Part shown: one piece after another, positions 9,239-16,277 of the stretch | Layout: the number at the start of each line of letters is the position of its first letter | Position numbering within the stretch: the stretch's first letter is position 1 | Source: JBBKWQ01 sp037969115 | Lineage (GTDB): Bacteria > Actinomycetota > Acidimicrobiia > Acidimicrobiales > Ilumatobacteraceae | Direction of reading: 5' to 3' | DNA: 37,807 nucleotides | Assembly (NCBI GenBank): GCA_037969115.1 | Contig: JBBKWQ010000120.1 | Span: forward strand, 1-37,807 | The notes under the pieces: generated by a model | The model's database searches: none | Told to the model about the DNA's origin: nothing | Seen by the model: the letters and a program-made list of their open reading frames with translations, nothing else | Program-made: the position numbers and the translations under genes

Positions 9239-9515
9239 ATGTCACCCGCCAGAATCGTCATCGTCGTCGCGCTGCTGAGCACTGCCGCTTCGTGTAGCGC
9301 CTCCGACGCCGGCACGGCCACGACCTCGCAGACCGACGAACCAACGGTCGAAACTGCGACGACCGGGTCGTCGTCCGCCACCACGACATCCACATCGTCC
9401 GACGCCGCCGTTGCCACAGCGCCACCCGACACGGCTCCGCCGAGCATCGTCGCAGTCGAATCTTCGACGACGGCCACCGCGACCGAAGCCGTACCGGGGC
9501 GATCCGATCCGATCC
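9239..9515 (+). pseudogene. lipoprotein leader of serine hydrolase, out of frame with its catalytic domain
   Basis: ATG 9239 follows the sulfatase stop by 4 bases and has GAGG 8 bases upstream. It encodes MSPARIVIVVALLSTAASCS, a lipoprotein signal peptide with lipobox, then a Thr/Ser/Ala-rich linker. Coding quality in this frame ends at a (GATCC)3 repeat (9501-9515). Beyond it the frame runs on to a stop near 9874 as meaningless Arg/Ser-rich sequence, while the catalytic domain continues in another frame. Deleting one 5-base repeat unit would join the two parts into one 9239-10512 protein. It may be a true frameshift, a phase-variable gene or a sequencing error. Confidence 0.7.
9501..9515. 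repeat. pentanucleotide repeat (GATCC)3 at frameshift point
   Basis: Three perfect GATCC units occupy 9501-9505, 9506-9510 and 9511-9515. The distance between the upstream ATG (9239) and the catalytic-frame GTG (9571) is 332 bases. Removing one unit makes it 327, divisible by three, which restores one continuous frame. Confidence 0.85.
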
Positions 9516-9570
9516 GGAGATCGGCGGGATCGAGCTCGTCGATCTCGACTTCCCTCCCCAGCTGGCCGAC

Positions 9571-10512
9571 GTGCCGTGGCCGACCGCCGAGTGGCCCGTC
9601 GGAGACCTTCCCGCACCGGTCGACGCATCGGTGCTCGACGGCATCGTCGACACCGCCTTCGGTCCGGACGACAACGAGAGCCGCGTCCGGTCGGTACTCG
9701 TCGTACACGAGGGAAAGATCGTGTACGAGCGTTATCACCCACTCGACTCGGCCGACACCGAGTTCAGTTCGTTCTCGGTCGCCAAGAGCGCGACATCGGC
9801 GCTCACCGGGATGGTCGTGGGCGACGGACTCCTCGACCCCGCAGCGCCGGCGCCGGTGGCCGAATGGCGGGTAGCGGACGATCCGCGGTCGACGATCACG
9901 CTCGACCAGTTGCTCCGGATGAGCAGCGGGCTCGAATGGGAGGAAGGTTCGTCGGACTACGCCGGCATGTTCGCCTCGGATTCGGCTGCGTCGTACGCTT
10001 CGGAGCGACCGCTCGAGTCGGAGCCGGGCGAAGTCTTCGAATACTCGACCGGTACCACCGCGATCATTGCCGGCATCCTCGCCGATCAGCTCGGCGGAGG
10101 CGACGCGCTCGACGAGTACATCCACCAGCGTCTACTCGAACCACTCGGCATGCACACCACGATGCTCGAGGATGCGACCGGTACGTTCCTCGGTGGTCTC
10201 GGTTTCGACTCGACCGCACGTGACTTCGCCCGGTTCGGACTGCTCTACGTCCGAGGCGGCATGTGGGAAGGTCGATCGCTCATCGACGAACGGTGGATCG
10301 AGTACAGCGTCACACCCAGCATCACGAACGAGCAGTACGGAGCGCAATGGTGGATGTTCCGTCCGGGAACGTTCAGTGCCGACGGCCTGTTCGGCCAGAA
10401 GATCATCGTCGTCCCCGACCTCGACCTCGTCGTGGTCATCACGTCGAATCCCGGCGGATCATCCGACTTCGTCGCCACCGGCGTGCTCGACGAGTTCTCG
10501 AAACTCGAATGA
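9571..10512 (+). CDS. beta-lactamase-family serine hydrolase, catalytic part
   Basis: This frame encodes a class C beta-lactamase/penicillin-binding-protein-like fold. The nucleophile motif is Ser69-Val-Ala-Lys72 (SxxK), and EYSTGT is the likely second motif. Such proteins are esterases, peptidases or beta-lactamases acting outside the membrane; the substrate is unknown. GTG 9571 is the only start in this frame after the preceding stop, but coding-like sequence (EIGGIELVDLDFPPQLADVP) runs in the same frame from about 9515. The domain therefore is meant to be preceded by the lipoprotein leader at 9239, separated now by a frameshift. Without that leader the enzyme would lack an export signal. 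Confidence 0.75.
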   Translation: MPWPTAEWPVGDLPAPVDASVLDGIVDTAFGPDDNESRVRSVLVVHEGKIVYERYHPLDSADTEFSSFSVAKSATSALTGMVVGDGLLDPAAPAPVAEWRVADDPRSTITLDQLLRMSSGLEWEEGSSDYAGMFASDSAASYASERPLESEPGEVFEYSTGTTAIIAGILADQLGGGDALDEYIHQRLLEPLGMHTTMLEDATGTFLGGLGFDSTARDFARFGLLYVRGGMWEGRSLIDERWIEYSVTPSITNEQYGAQWWMFRPGTFSADGLFGQKIIVVPDLDLVVVITSNPGGSSDFVATGVLDEFSKLE

Positions 10513-10594
10513 AGAACGATCCGGTCGAGCAATCCAGCGGGATCGTCCAGGATGATCACACTCTCGCGATTCGATGACGCGCCGAAATCGACAA

Positions 10595-10618
10595 CAGCCC
10601 CTCTGCGAGGAGGGGCTG
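10595..10618 (-). terminator. hairpin terminator downstream of tRNA-Val
   Basis: A 9-bp perfect stem (10595-10603 with 10610-10618) and a 6-base loop lie just after the tRNA 3' end on the minus strand. A modest T-containing run (TTGTCGATTT) follows. It may also stop readthrough from the hydrolase gene on the plus strand. Confidence 0.65.
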
Positions 10619-10620
10619 AG

Positions 10621-10694
10621 TGGGCACGACGGGACTCGAACCCGGGACCTCTTCCGTGTCATGGAAGCGCTCTAACCAACTGAGCTACGCGCCC
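10621..10694 (-). tRNA. tRNA-Val (anticodon GAC)
   Basis: The minus strand folds as a cloverleaf. The acceptor stem GGGCGCG/CGTGCCC contains one G-T pair. The D arm starts GCTCAGTTGG. The anticodon stem CTTCC/GGAAG holds the loop ATGACAC, so U33 is followed by anticodon GAC. The T arm is CCGGGTTCGAGTCCCG... with a TTCGA loop core. Discriminator is A; CCA is not encoded. Length is 74 bases. Confidence 0.95.
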
Positions 10695-10705
10695 GTAGCG
10701 GCACG

Positions 10706-10711
10706 TACGCT
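10706..10711 (+). promoter_or_regulatory. -10 box, leaderless dioxygenase gene
   Basis: TACGCT ends 7 bases before GTG 10719, between the 5' end of the divergent tRNA gene and the dioxygenase. It decides the start against the longer open frame that runs back through the tRNA. Confidence 0.5.
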
Positions 10712-10718
10712 ACCAGGC

Positions 10719-11738
10719 GTGACAGGGCTCACACACCTTCCGTTGATCGACGTCAAGCCGCTGATCGACGGCGAACCCGAGCGCTTCGGCACCGGGCGAC
10801 AAATCGACCAGGCGTGCCGCGAACTGGGCTTCTTCCGCATCGTCGGGCACGGCATCGACCCCGAACTCTTCAGGCACATCGACGTCAGCGCCCGCGCGTT
10901 CTTCGCCCAGCCCGACGCCGAGAAAGCGCTCATCGCGATGCCGTTGGCCGGTCCGGCATGGCGAGGCTGGTTCCCGGTCGGTGACGAGGTCACGTCCGGC
11001 GTCCCCGACCGCAAGGAGGGGATCTACTTCGGCCTCGAACACCCGCCCGAGCATCCCCGTGTCATCGCAGGCACGCCCTTGCACGGCATGAACCAGTTTC
11101 CGGCAGGCGACCTGCGGCGGAACGTGCTCGACTGGCTCGACGCGGTCGTACCGGTGGCCGCAGCCGTCATGAGCGGCATCGCGATCGGCCTCGGACTCCC
11201 CGAGGACTCGTTCGCAACATCGCTCACCGCCGACCCCACGGTGCTCTTCCGGATCTTCCACTACCCAGCCCTTGCCGAAGCCGAATCGGACGTGTGGAGC
11301 GTCGGCGAGCACACGGACTACGGCCTCGTCACCCTGCTCGCGCAGGACGCATGCGGCGGGCTCGAGGTCCAGACACCCGATGGCGACTGGATCGAGGTGC
11401 CCGCCGAACCCGACGCGATCGTGTGCAATCTCGGCGACATGCTCGACCGGCTCACCGACGGACGATACCGATCGACGCCACACCGCGTTCGAAATTCCAG
11501 CGGCCGGAGTCGCCTGTCGTTCCCGCTCTTCTTCGATCCATCGTGGGATGCCCACGTGGCTCCATTGCCGCTCGACGGCTGCCCGACTGCGGACGACGCC
11601 GCCCGACGATGGGACGGCGAGAGCGTTCGCCTGTGGGTCGGGCCGTATGGCGACTATCTGCTCAGCCGCGTCGCCAAGGTGTTCCCCGACCTGTTCGCGA
11701 CCGTTACCCGACCGGATCCGACTGGAGCCGAACACTGA
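10719..11738 (+). CDS. 2-oxoglutarate/Fe(II)-dependent dioxygenase (isopenicillin N synthase-like)
   Basis: A 339-residue oxygenase with the N-terminal region typical of plant-type 2OG oxygenases (LPLIDVKPLIDG, ELGFFRIVGHGI). The iron ligands are His198 and Asp200 (GEHTDYG) and His255 (STPHRV). Arg265-x-Ser267 binds the 2-oxoglutarate carboxylate. The substrate is unknown; no biosynthetic cluster surrounds it. The GTG start is preferred because an upstream extension would be read through a tRNA gene. The 3' end overlaps the converging hemW gene by 35 bases. Confidence 0.88.
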   Translation: MTGLTHLPLIDVKPLIDGEPERFGTGRQIDQACRELGFFRIVGHGIDPELFRHIDVSARAFFAQPDAEKALIAMPLAGPAWRGWFPVGDEVTSGVPDRKEGIYFGLEHPPEHPRVIAGTPLHGMNQFPAGDLRRNVLDWLDAVVPVAAAVMSGIAIGLGLPEDSFATSLTADPTVLFRIFHYPALAEAESDVWSVGEHTDYGLVTLLAQDACGGLEVQTPDGDWIEVPAEPDAIVCNLGDMLDRLTDGRYRSTPHRVRNSSGRSRLSFPLFFDPSWDAHVAPLPLDGCPTADDAARRWDGESVRLWVGPYGDYLLSRVAKVFPDLFATVTRPDPTGAEH

Positions 11739-12780
11739 TCGCGTTCGCCATCAGACGACCGGCCCGCGTCAGCACCCATCGATCGCCGACTCGTTCCACC
11801 AGACCGGGCAACGACGCTCCGTCGAGCGCATCGATCGGCACGCCGTCTCGCATACGGAGTTGTAGCTCGAGCTGTTCGAATCGCCGGGTCGCGTCATCGA
11901 GCGTTTCACCCGCGGCCTCGGTCGACTCGCCGGCACTCACCGCCTCGACATAGCGGTCGGGCGTGCGCACGGTCCACCAGCGACGGCCCGACTGATGTGA
12001 ATGGGCCGCGCAACCGAAGCCGCGGTAGTTCTGTTGTCGCCAGTACAACAGGTTGTGCCGACACTCGTGGCCCGGCTTCGCCCAGTTCGAGACCTCGTAG
12101 TTCGTGAGTCCGGCCACCCCGAGGAGATCGTCGACACGCTCGTACTTGTCGGCCTGATCATCGTCGTTAGGGTGACGATCGGGCTGGCTCGCCAACGGAG
12201 TGCCGGGTTCGATGGTCAACGCGTAGGCAGACACGTGCGGGGGCGCGAGGTCGACGATCGCCCGAACCGTGTCGTCCCAATCGCCCATCGACTCGCCGGC
12301 TCCCCCGTAGATGATGTCGAGGTTGAACGTCGGCAGTTCCACGTCGTGAATCGCTTCGACCGCTCTGCGAACGTTGCGTTGGTCGTGTTGACGGCCGAGG
12401 GCACCGAGCACGTGTGTGGCCATCGACTGGACGCCGACGCTGACCCGGTTCACGCCGGCGTCCCGATAGACGCGGAGCAACTCGACTCCGACGTCGTCGG
12501 GATTGCACTCCACGGTGATCTCTGCGTCGGCGGCGACTGGTATGGCGAGGAGCACGTCGGCGAGCCCGACGGGGTCGACCAGGGTCGGCGTGCCGCCGCC
12601 GACGAACACGGTGTCGGCTGGAGGCATCCCGGCGTCGACGGCCTGCGAGATCTCAGTTCGCAGGGCCGCCAGATACGCGTCGACGAGGTGATGACGATCG
12701 GTCCATGTGGCGAAGGCGCAGTAGTCGCACTTCGATGCGCAGAAGGGAATGTGGACGTAGACGCCGAACGGCTCAGTCAT
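11704..12780 (-). CDS. hemW: radical SAM heme chaperone HemW
   Basis: A 358-residue radical SAM protein. The [4Fe-4S] cysteines Cys14, Cys18 and Cys21 sit in CASKCDYCAF right after VHIPF, and GGGTPT follows as the SAM-binding glycine motif. The length and C-terminal HemN-like domain match HemW, formerly annotated as oxygen-independent coproporphyrinogen oxidase but in other bacteria a heme-inserting chaperone. It follows the bldD-like gene by 20 bases, so it is probably the last gene of the minus-strand operon. This hrcA-dnaJ-hemW neighbourhood is common in bacteria, though the order here is distinctive. Confidence 0.9.
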   Translation of the reverse strand: MTEPFGVYVHIPFCASKCDYCAFATWTDRHHLVDAYLAALRTEISQAVDAGMPPADTVFVGGGTPTLVDPVGLADVLLAIPVAADAEITVECNPDDVGVELLRVYRDAGVNRVSVGVQSMATHVLGALGRQHDQRNVRRAVEAIHDVELPTFNLDIIYGGAGESMGDWDDTVRAIVDLAPPHVSAYALTIEPGTPLASQPDRHPNDDDQADKYERVDDLLGVAGLTNYEVSNWAKPGHECRHNLLYWRQQNYRGFGCAAHSHQSGRRWWTVRTPDRYVEAVSAGESTEAAGETLDDATRRFEQLELQLRMRDGVPIDALDGASLPGLVERVGDRWVLTRAGRLMANAISVRLQSDPVG

Positions 12781-12800
12781 ACGTCGTCGATCGAACCAGC

Positions 12801-13319
12801 TCAGCCGTCGCGAAAGACCAGATCGAGCGCCTCGAGCCGCGCGGCCACCTGATCGACCGGAATGTCGAGCATTGCGGCGATCGCTCGCGTGTCGTCGTTG
12901 CGAATTGTCATGACCCGACCGTTGAAGTCTTGGCGCTGCACCTGGATCATGCGCATGAACCTGGTGAGCATCTCGAACGGAGCTCCGGTGAGTTGGCTGA
13001 GTTTGGTGATGTCGATGGCCATCTTGGCCCGAGCCGACCCTGGGCCACCGACGCCGTCCTCACCCGGATCAACACGCGGCAGCAGTTGCTCGACCGGCAC
13101 ACGGTAGAACTGCGCAAGTCGCTGCAAACGGGGCAGCGACAGGGCGCGCTCTCCGCGTTCATACGCGCCGAGCACGGACGCCTTGAACTCCTGGTGTGAC
13201 TGTGCTTCGACCTCATGGAGCGAGAGCCGCTTCTGTTTCCGGATGGTCCTGAGTCGATCTCCGACGAGCACGCTGTACTCACTGGATTCGGCCTCGTCGC
13301 CGTTCTCGTCGCTCGCCAT
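12801..13319 (-). CDS. BldD-like helix-turn-helix regulator with c-di-GMP motif
   Basis: A 172-residue transcription factor. An Xre-type HTH (about 17-82: GDRLRTIRKQKRLSLHEVEA) is followed by a linker and a C-terminal domain like that of Streptomyces BldD. The BldD c-di-GMP signature R-x-D-X8-R-x-D-D is intact: Arg129-Gln-Asp131, eight residues, Arg140-Asn-Asp142-Asp143. By analogy, tetrameric c-di-GMP would bridge two C-terminal domains and enable DNA binding. ATG 13319 is chosen because AGGTGA lies 8 bases upstream; TTG 13373 is the only longer start. It sits between rsmE and hemW. Confidence 0.85.
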   Translation of the reverse strand: MASDENGDEAESSEYSVLVGDRLRTIRKQKRLSLHEVEAQSHQEFKASVLGAYERGERALSLPRLQRLAQFYRVPVEQLLPRVDPGEDGVGGPGSARAKMAIDITKLSQLTGAPFEMLTRFMRMIQVQRQDFNGRVMTIRNDDTRAIAAMLDIPVDQVAARLEALDLVFRDG

Positions 13320-13402
13320 GGCCCCATTCACCTCGTGCCGCCACTGCCGCTCGTCATTGAGCAGTCGAGCCAATCAATCACTCGACCTCGCAGCGTGGCC
13401 AA

Positions 13403-13408
13403 AATTTA
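13403..13408 (-). promoter_or_regulatory. possible -10 box of bldD-like gene
   Basis: TAAATT on the minus strand lies in the only AT-rich patch of the 125-base gap between rsmE and the bldD-like gene. An imperfect palindrome with GTGG/CCAC ends surrounds it and could be an autoregulatory site. A good -35 at the right distance is not visible. Confidence 0.25.
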
Positions 13409-13444
13409 CCACGAACGATGGCCGAACGACCATGAAATACCTTG

Positions 13445-14104
13445 TCAATGTCGGCGCATCAACACCGCAGCGGCGAGCGCCGCCGTCTCGACCCGGAGTA
13501 CGTGTTCGCCAAGATCCACCACCGACTGTGCGAGATCGACCTCTTTAGGTGTCCATCCGCCCTCTGGCCCGACCGCGATCGACGAGTCGCCGGCCTCGAC
13601 CGCTCGCCCACCGGGCTCCGCCACTGCCGAAGTCGGGAGGAAGTCAGCCGACGTCTGCGGGCCGTCAACCCGAGGCACCCACACTCTGCGTGACTGCATC
13701 GCAGCCTCACGTGCAATTGTCCGGAGCTTGAGAAGATGTCGGTCCGCCCGTTCTGGCGACCAACGCACGACCGATCGATCCGCGTGGAGAAAGACGAGTC
13801 GATCGACGCCGAGTTCGGTGGCCTTCTGCACCAACCACTCGGGTCGATCCTGTTTGGGAATCGCCACACCCAGTGTGACCCGCCGCGAACGCTCAGCGTG
13901 TTGGACGTCGTCCGTCGGCTCCAGCGTCTCACCCTCGAGCATGCAGAGCCGCCACGCCCCTTCTCCATCGGTGACCGACACCGTTTCACCGCCGCGCAGC
14001 CGCAGTACACGTGTGAGGTGATGGCGAGCGGACTCGGCGAGAACGGGGAGCTCGACGTCGTCGACGATGACATGCGCGGCAGCCCGACGGAGCTCCTCGT
14101 TCAC
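13445..14104 (-). CDS. rsmE: 16S rRNA (uracil-1498-N3)-methyltransferase RsmE
   Basis: Methylates N3 of U1498 in 16S rRNA using SAM. The 219-residue protein has the N-terminal PUA-like part (HHLTRVLRLRGG) and the SPOUT knot with VGPEGGWTPKEVD and LRVETAALAA, the usual SAM-binding loops. The GTG start overlaps the dnaJ stop (GTGA), which indicates translational coupling. dnaJ-rsmE adjacency is a common arrangement. Confidence 0.93.
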   Translation of the reverse strand: MNEELRRAAAHVIVDDVELPVLAESARHHLTRVLRLRGGETVSVTDGEGAWRLCMLEGETLEPTDDVQHAERSRRVTLGVAIPKQDRPEWLVQKATELGVDRLVFLHADRSVVRWSPERADRHLLKLRTIAREAAMQSRRVWVPRVDGPQTSADFLPTSAVAEPGGRAVEAGDSSIAVGPEGGWTPKEVDLAQSVVDLGEHVLRVETAALAAAVLMRRH

Positions 14105-15237
14105 GAGAAGGCGGACTTGATCCGGGAAAAAAGTCCCGTGCCGGACTCGCCGACCGTCTCGCCACGACCCTCTGCATACTCGCGAAGCAAGTCTGTCTCT
14201 CGGTCGCTGAGCTTGGTCGGGATGTCGACCATCACGACCGCACGCAGATCACCACGTCCGCGTCCTTGGAGCTTCGGTACACCACGACCGCGCAGCACGA
14301 ACTGGTGGCCCGGTTGTGTGCCGGCGGGAACGAGGAGTTCTTCCTCTCCATCGAGCGTCTCCAGCGTGAGGCGGGTGCCGAGCGCAGCCTGGGCGATGGA
14401 GACCGGCACCTTGGTGACGAGGTCGTTGTCTTCGCGAACGTACCGTTCGTGCGCTTCCACGCGGAGGTGCACATAGAGATCGCCCTTACGACCTCCGCGA
14501 GGACCGGCCGCTCCACGTCCGGTGAGCCGCAGGGTCGATCCACTGTCGACTCCAGCGGGCACGTCGACCTGATAGGTGGTGTCGGCCGTGACCCGACCCT
14601 CGCCACGACACGCCACACACGGTGTCGAGATCACTTCGCCAATCCCGCCGCAGCGTTGACATGGGCTACTGGTGACCATCTGGCCGAGAATGCTCTGACG
14701 CACGCGCTGAACCTGGCCGGCGCCACCGCAGTCGGAGCAGGTGACCGGCTTCGTGCCTTCACCCGCACCCGTGCCGGAGCACTCGGCGCACGCCTGCGGC
14801 AACTTGATGTCGACGGGAATCTGACTCCCGAACACCGCCTGCTCGAACGTGATGTCGACGACCACTTCCATGTCCTGACCGCGGGGAGGACCACCGGGGC
14901 CCCGACGACCACCACCACCGAACGGACTTCCGCCCTGCCCGCTGAAGAATGCGTCGAAGATGTCACCGAGGCCGCCACCACCGAAGATGTCGTCCATGTT
15001 CGGACCGGAAGCGCCCTTGACACCGGCTTCGCCGTAGCGGTCGTAGCGAGCGCGTTGATCGGCGTCGGACAGCACCGCGTACGCTTTCGACGCCTCCTTG
15101 AACCGCTCCTCGGCGTGCGGATCGTCCGGGTTCGCGTCAGGATGCAACTCGCGGGCGCGCTGGCGATACGCCTTCTTCATCTCGTCGGCCGTCGCCGTGC
15201 GGGGCACGCCGAGGATCTCGTAATAGTCGGCGGCCAT
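14101..15237 (-). CDS. dnaJ: chaperone protein DnaJ
   Basis: Hsp40 co-chaperone that stimulates DnaK ATPase. The J domain (1-70) has His32-Pro33-Asp34. A Gly/Phe-rich region follows, then four zinc repeats: CAECSGTG, CSDCGGAG, CQRCGGIG and CVACRGEG. The C-terminal substrate-binding domain completes 378 residues, a full type I DnaJ. Start and stop overlap hrcA and rsmE by 4 bases each, so it is read from the hrcA promoter and presumably under HrcA control. dnaK and grpE are not in this window, so this is the separate hrcA-dnaJ type operon. Confidence 0.96.
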   Translation of the reverse strand: MAADYYEILGVPRTATADEMKKAYRQRARELHPDANPDDPHAEERFKEASKAYAVLSDADQRARYDRYGEAGVKGASGPNMDDIFGGGGLGDIFDAFFSGQGGSPFGGGGRRGPGGPPRGQDMEVVVDITFEQAVFGSQIPVDIKLPQACAECSGTGAGEGTKPVTCSDCGGAGQVQRVRQSILGQMVTSSPCQRCGGIGEVISTPCVACRGEGRVTADTTYQVDVPAGVDSGSTLRLTGRGAAGPRGGRKGDLYVHLRVEAHERYVREDNDLVTKVPVSIAQAALGTRLTLETLDGEEELLVPAGTQPGHQFVLRGRGVPKLQGRGRGDLRAVVMVDIPTKLSDRETDLLREYAEGRGETVGESGTGLFSRIKSAFS

Positions 15238-16232
15238 CAGCCGTCCCCGAGGCGTCGACCCAGGCGTTCACTCACCACGTCGACGGTAGCGAGCGCTTGC
15301 GGATAATCCATGCGAGTCGGTCCGAGTACTCCGACCGAGCCAAGATGCTCGCCGTCGACCACGACCGGTGCGACCACGACCGAACACGACGACAGCAACT
15401 CGACACCGTGCTCGACACCGATCGCCACCGACATGCCGCGGTCGAGGACGTCGCGAACCAGCGACACGACGATGAACTGTTGCTCCAACGTGTGCAGCAC
15501 GTCACGAACCACCTCGACCGCGTCGAACGACCCGGCCACCGCGGCGGTGCCGCCGAGATACAGATGATCGCCTCCCGATGCTTCACGCACGGCGGACAGG
15601 GCCGTGTCACACAGCACGTCGACGCGCTCGACGCCGGACGGCTCGACCGTGGTGACCGACGCGAGCGAACGTCCGGTCAACGCCGCGGCCAGGTGAGCGA
15701 CGGCCGAGGCGAGCTCGACATCGGTGACGTCGTCATCGATGTCGATCACCTGGTTCTCGACCGTGCCGTTGCCGAACACCGCCACCACCGTGGCATTGGT
15801 CGACGAGAGGCGAACGATCTGCAGACTGCGGACCAACGCCGCGTCGGCCTTCGGGCCGACCACGACCGCCGCGTAGTTCGTGAGATGCGAGAGCAGGTTC
15901 GACGTGCTGTGCAACATCTCCTCGAGCCGACCGTGCGCAGCAGCGAAGAAGCGACCCACCTCGGCGACACGCACGTCGTCGAGACGGCCCGGCTGGGCCA
16001 GGTGGTCGACGAAGAATCGATATCCCTTGTCGGTCGGGATCCGTCCGGCCGACGTGTGCGGCTGGATCAGGAACCCTTCCTGCTCGAGCACGGCCATCTC
16101 GTTGCGCACCGTCGCCGACGACACGGCAACGCCGGGCGCGTGGGAAATGTGTGTCGACCCGACAGGCTGGGCCGTCGAGATGTATTCCTGAACTACCGCG
16201 CTCAGGATCGCAGTCTTCCGGTCGTCGAGCAT
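15237..16232 (-). CDS. hrcA: heat-inducible transcription repressor HrcA
   Basis: Repressor of chaperone genes that binds the CIRCE operator. The 331-residue protein opens with MLDDRKTAILSAVVQEYI and the winged-helix segment VSSATVRNEMAVLEQEGFL, followed by HTSAGRIPTDKGYRFFVD, all typical. ATG 16232 is preferred to GTG 16247 because the latter falls inside the -10 box and CIRCE. It begins the minus-strand operon hrcA-dnaJ-rsmE, which may extend into the bldD-like gene and hemW. Confidence 0.95.
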   Translation of the reverse strand: MLDDRKTAILSAVVQEYISTAQPVGSTHISHAPGVAVSSATVRNEMAVLEQEGFLIQPHTSAGRIPTDKGYRFFVDHLAQPGRLDDVRVAEVGRFFAAAHGRLEEMLHSTSNLLSHLTNYAAVVVGPKADAALVRSLQIVRLSSTNATVVAVFGNGTVENQVIDIDDDVTDVELASAVAHLAAALTGRSLASVTTVEPSGVERVDVLCDTALSAVREASGGDHLYLGGTAAVAGSFDAVEVVRDVLHTLEQQFIVVSLVRDVLDRGMSVAIGVEHGVELLSSCSVVVAPVVVDGEHLGSVGVLGPTRMDYPQALATVDVVSERLGRRLGDG

Positions 16233-16233
16233 C

Positions 16234-16260
16234 TTGGCACTCAACACTATCGACTGCCAG
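16234..16260 (-). promoter_or_regulatory. degenerate CIRCE operator overlapping hrcA -10 box
   Basis: TTGGCACTC (16234-16242), nine bases, then GACTGCCAG (16252-16260). The arms match the CIRCE consensus TTAGCACTC-N9-GAGTGCTAA at 8/9 and 6/9 positions, and each other at 7/9. A -10 hexamer, TAGTGT on the minus strand (16244-16249), lies in the spacer, so bound HrcA would block initiation. Predicted transcription would begin only a few bases before ATG 16232. Confidence 0.75.
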
Positions 16261-16277
16261 CGCTGTCGACCCAGGAC

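Noticed and set aside
8350..10125. A 591-codon minus-strand frame spanning the sulfatase end and hydrolase start
   Set aside because: It covers two recognisable plus-strand genes and shows no family features. Its continuity across the (GATCC)3 frameshift does not make it coding.
10620..10718. Dioxygenase start upstream at 10620
   Set aside because: That stretch lies over the antisense tRNA-Val gene, and the residues do not fit the family N terminus. GTG 10719 has a suitable -10 box.
13443..13448. TTGACA on the minus strand before the bldD-like gene as a -35 box
   Set aside because: No -10-like sequence lies 16-18 bases downstream, and it overlaps the rsmE stop codon. The TAAATT at 13403-13408 is a better but still weak candidate.
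16247..16247. GTG 16247 as the hrcA start
   Set aside because: It lies within the -10 box and CIRCE spacer, so it would not be transcribed. ATG 16232 gives the standard HrcA N terminus.
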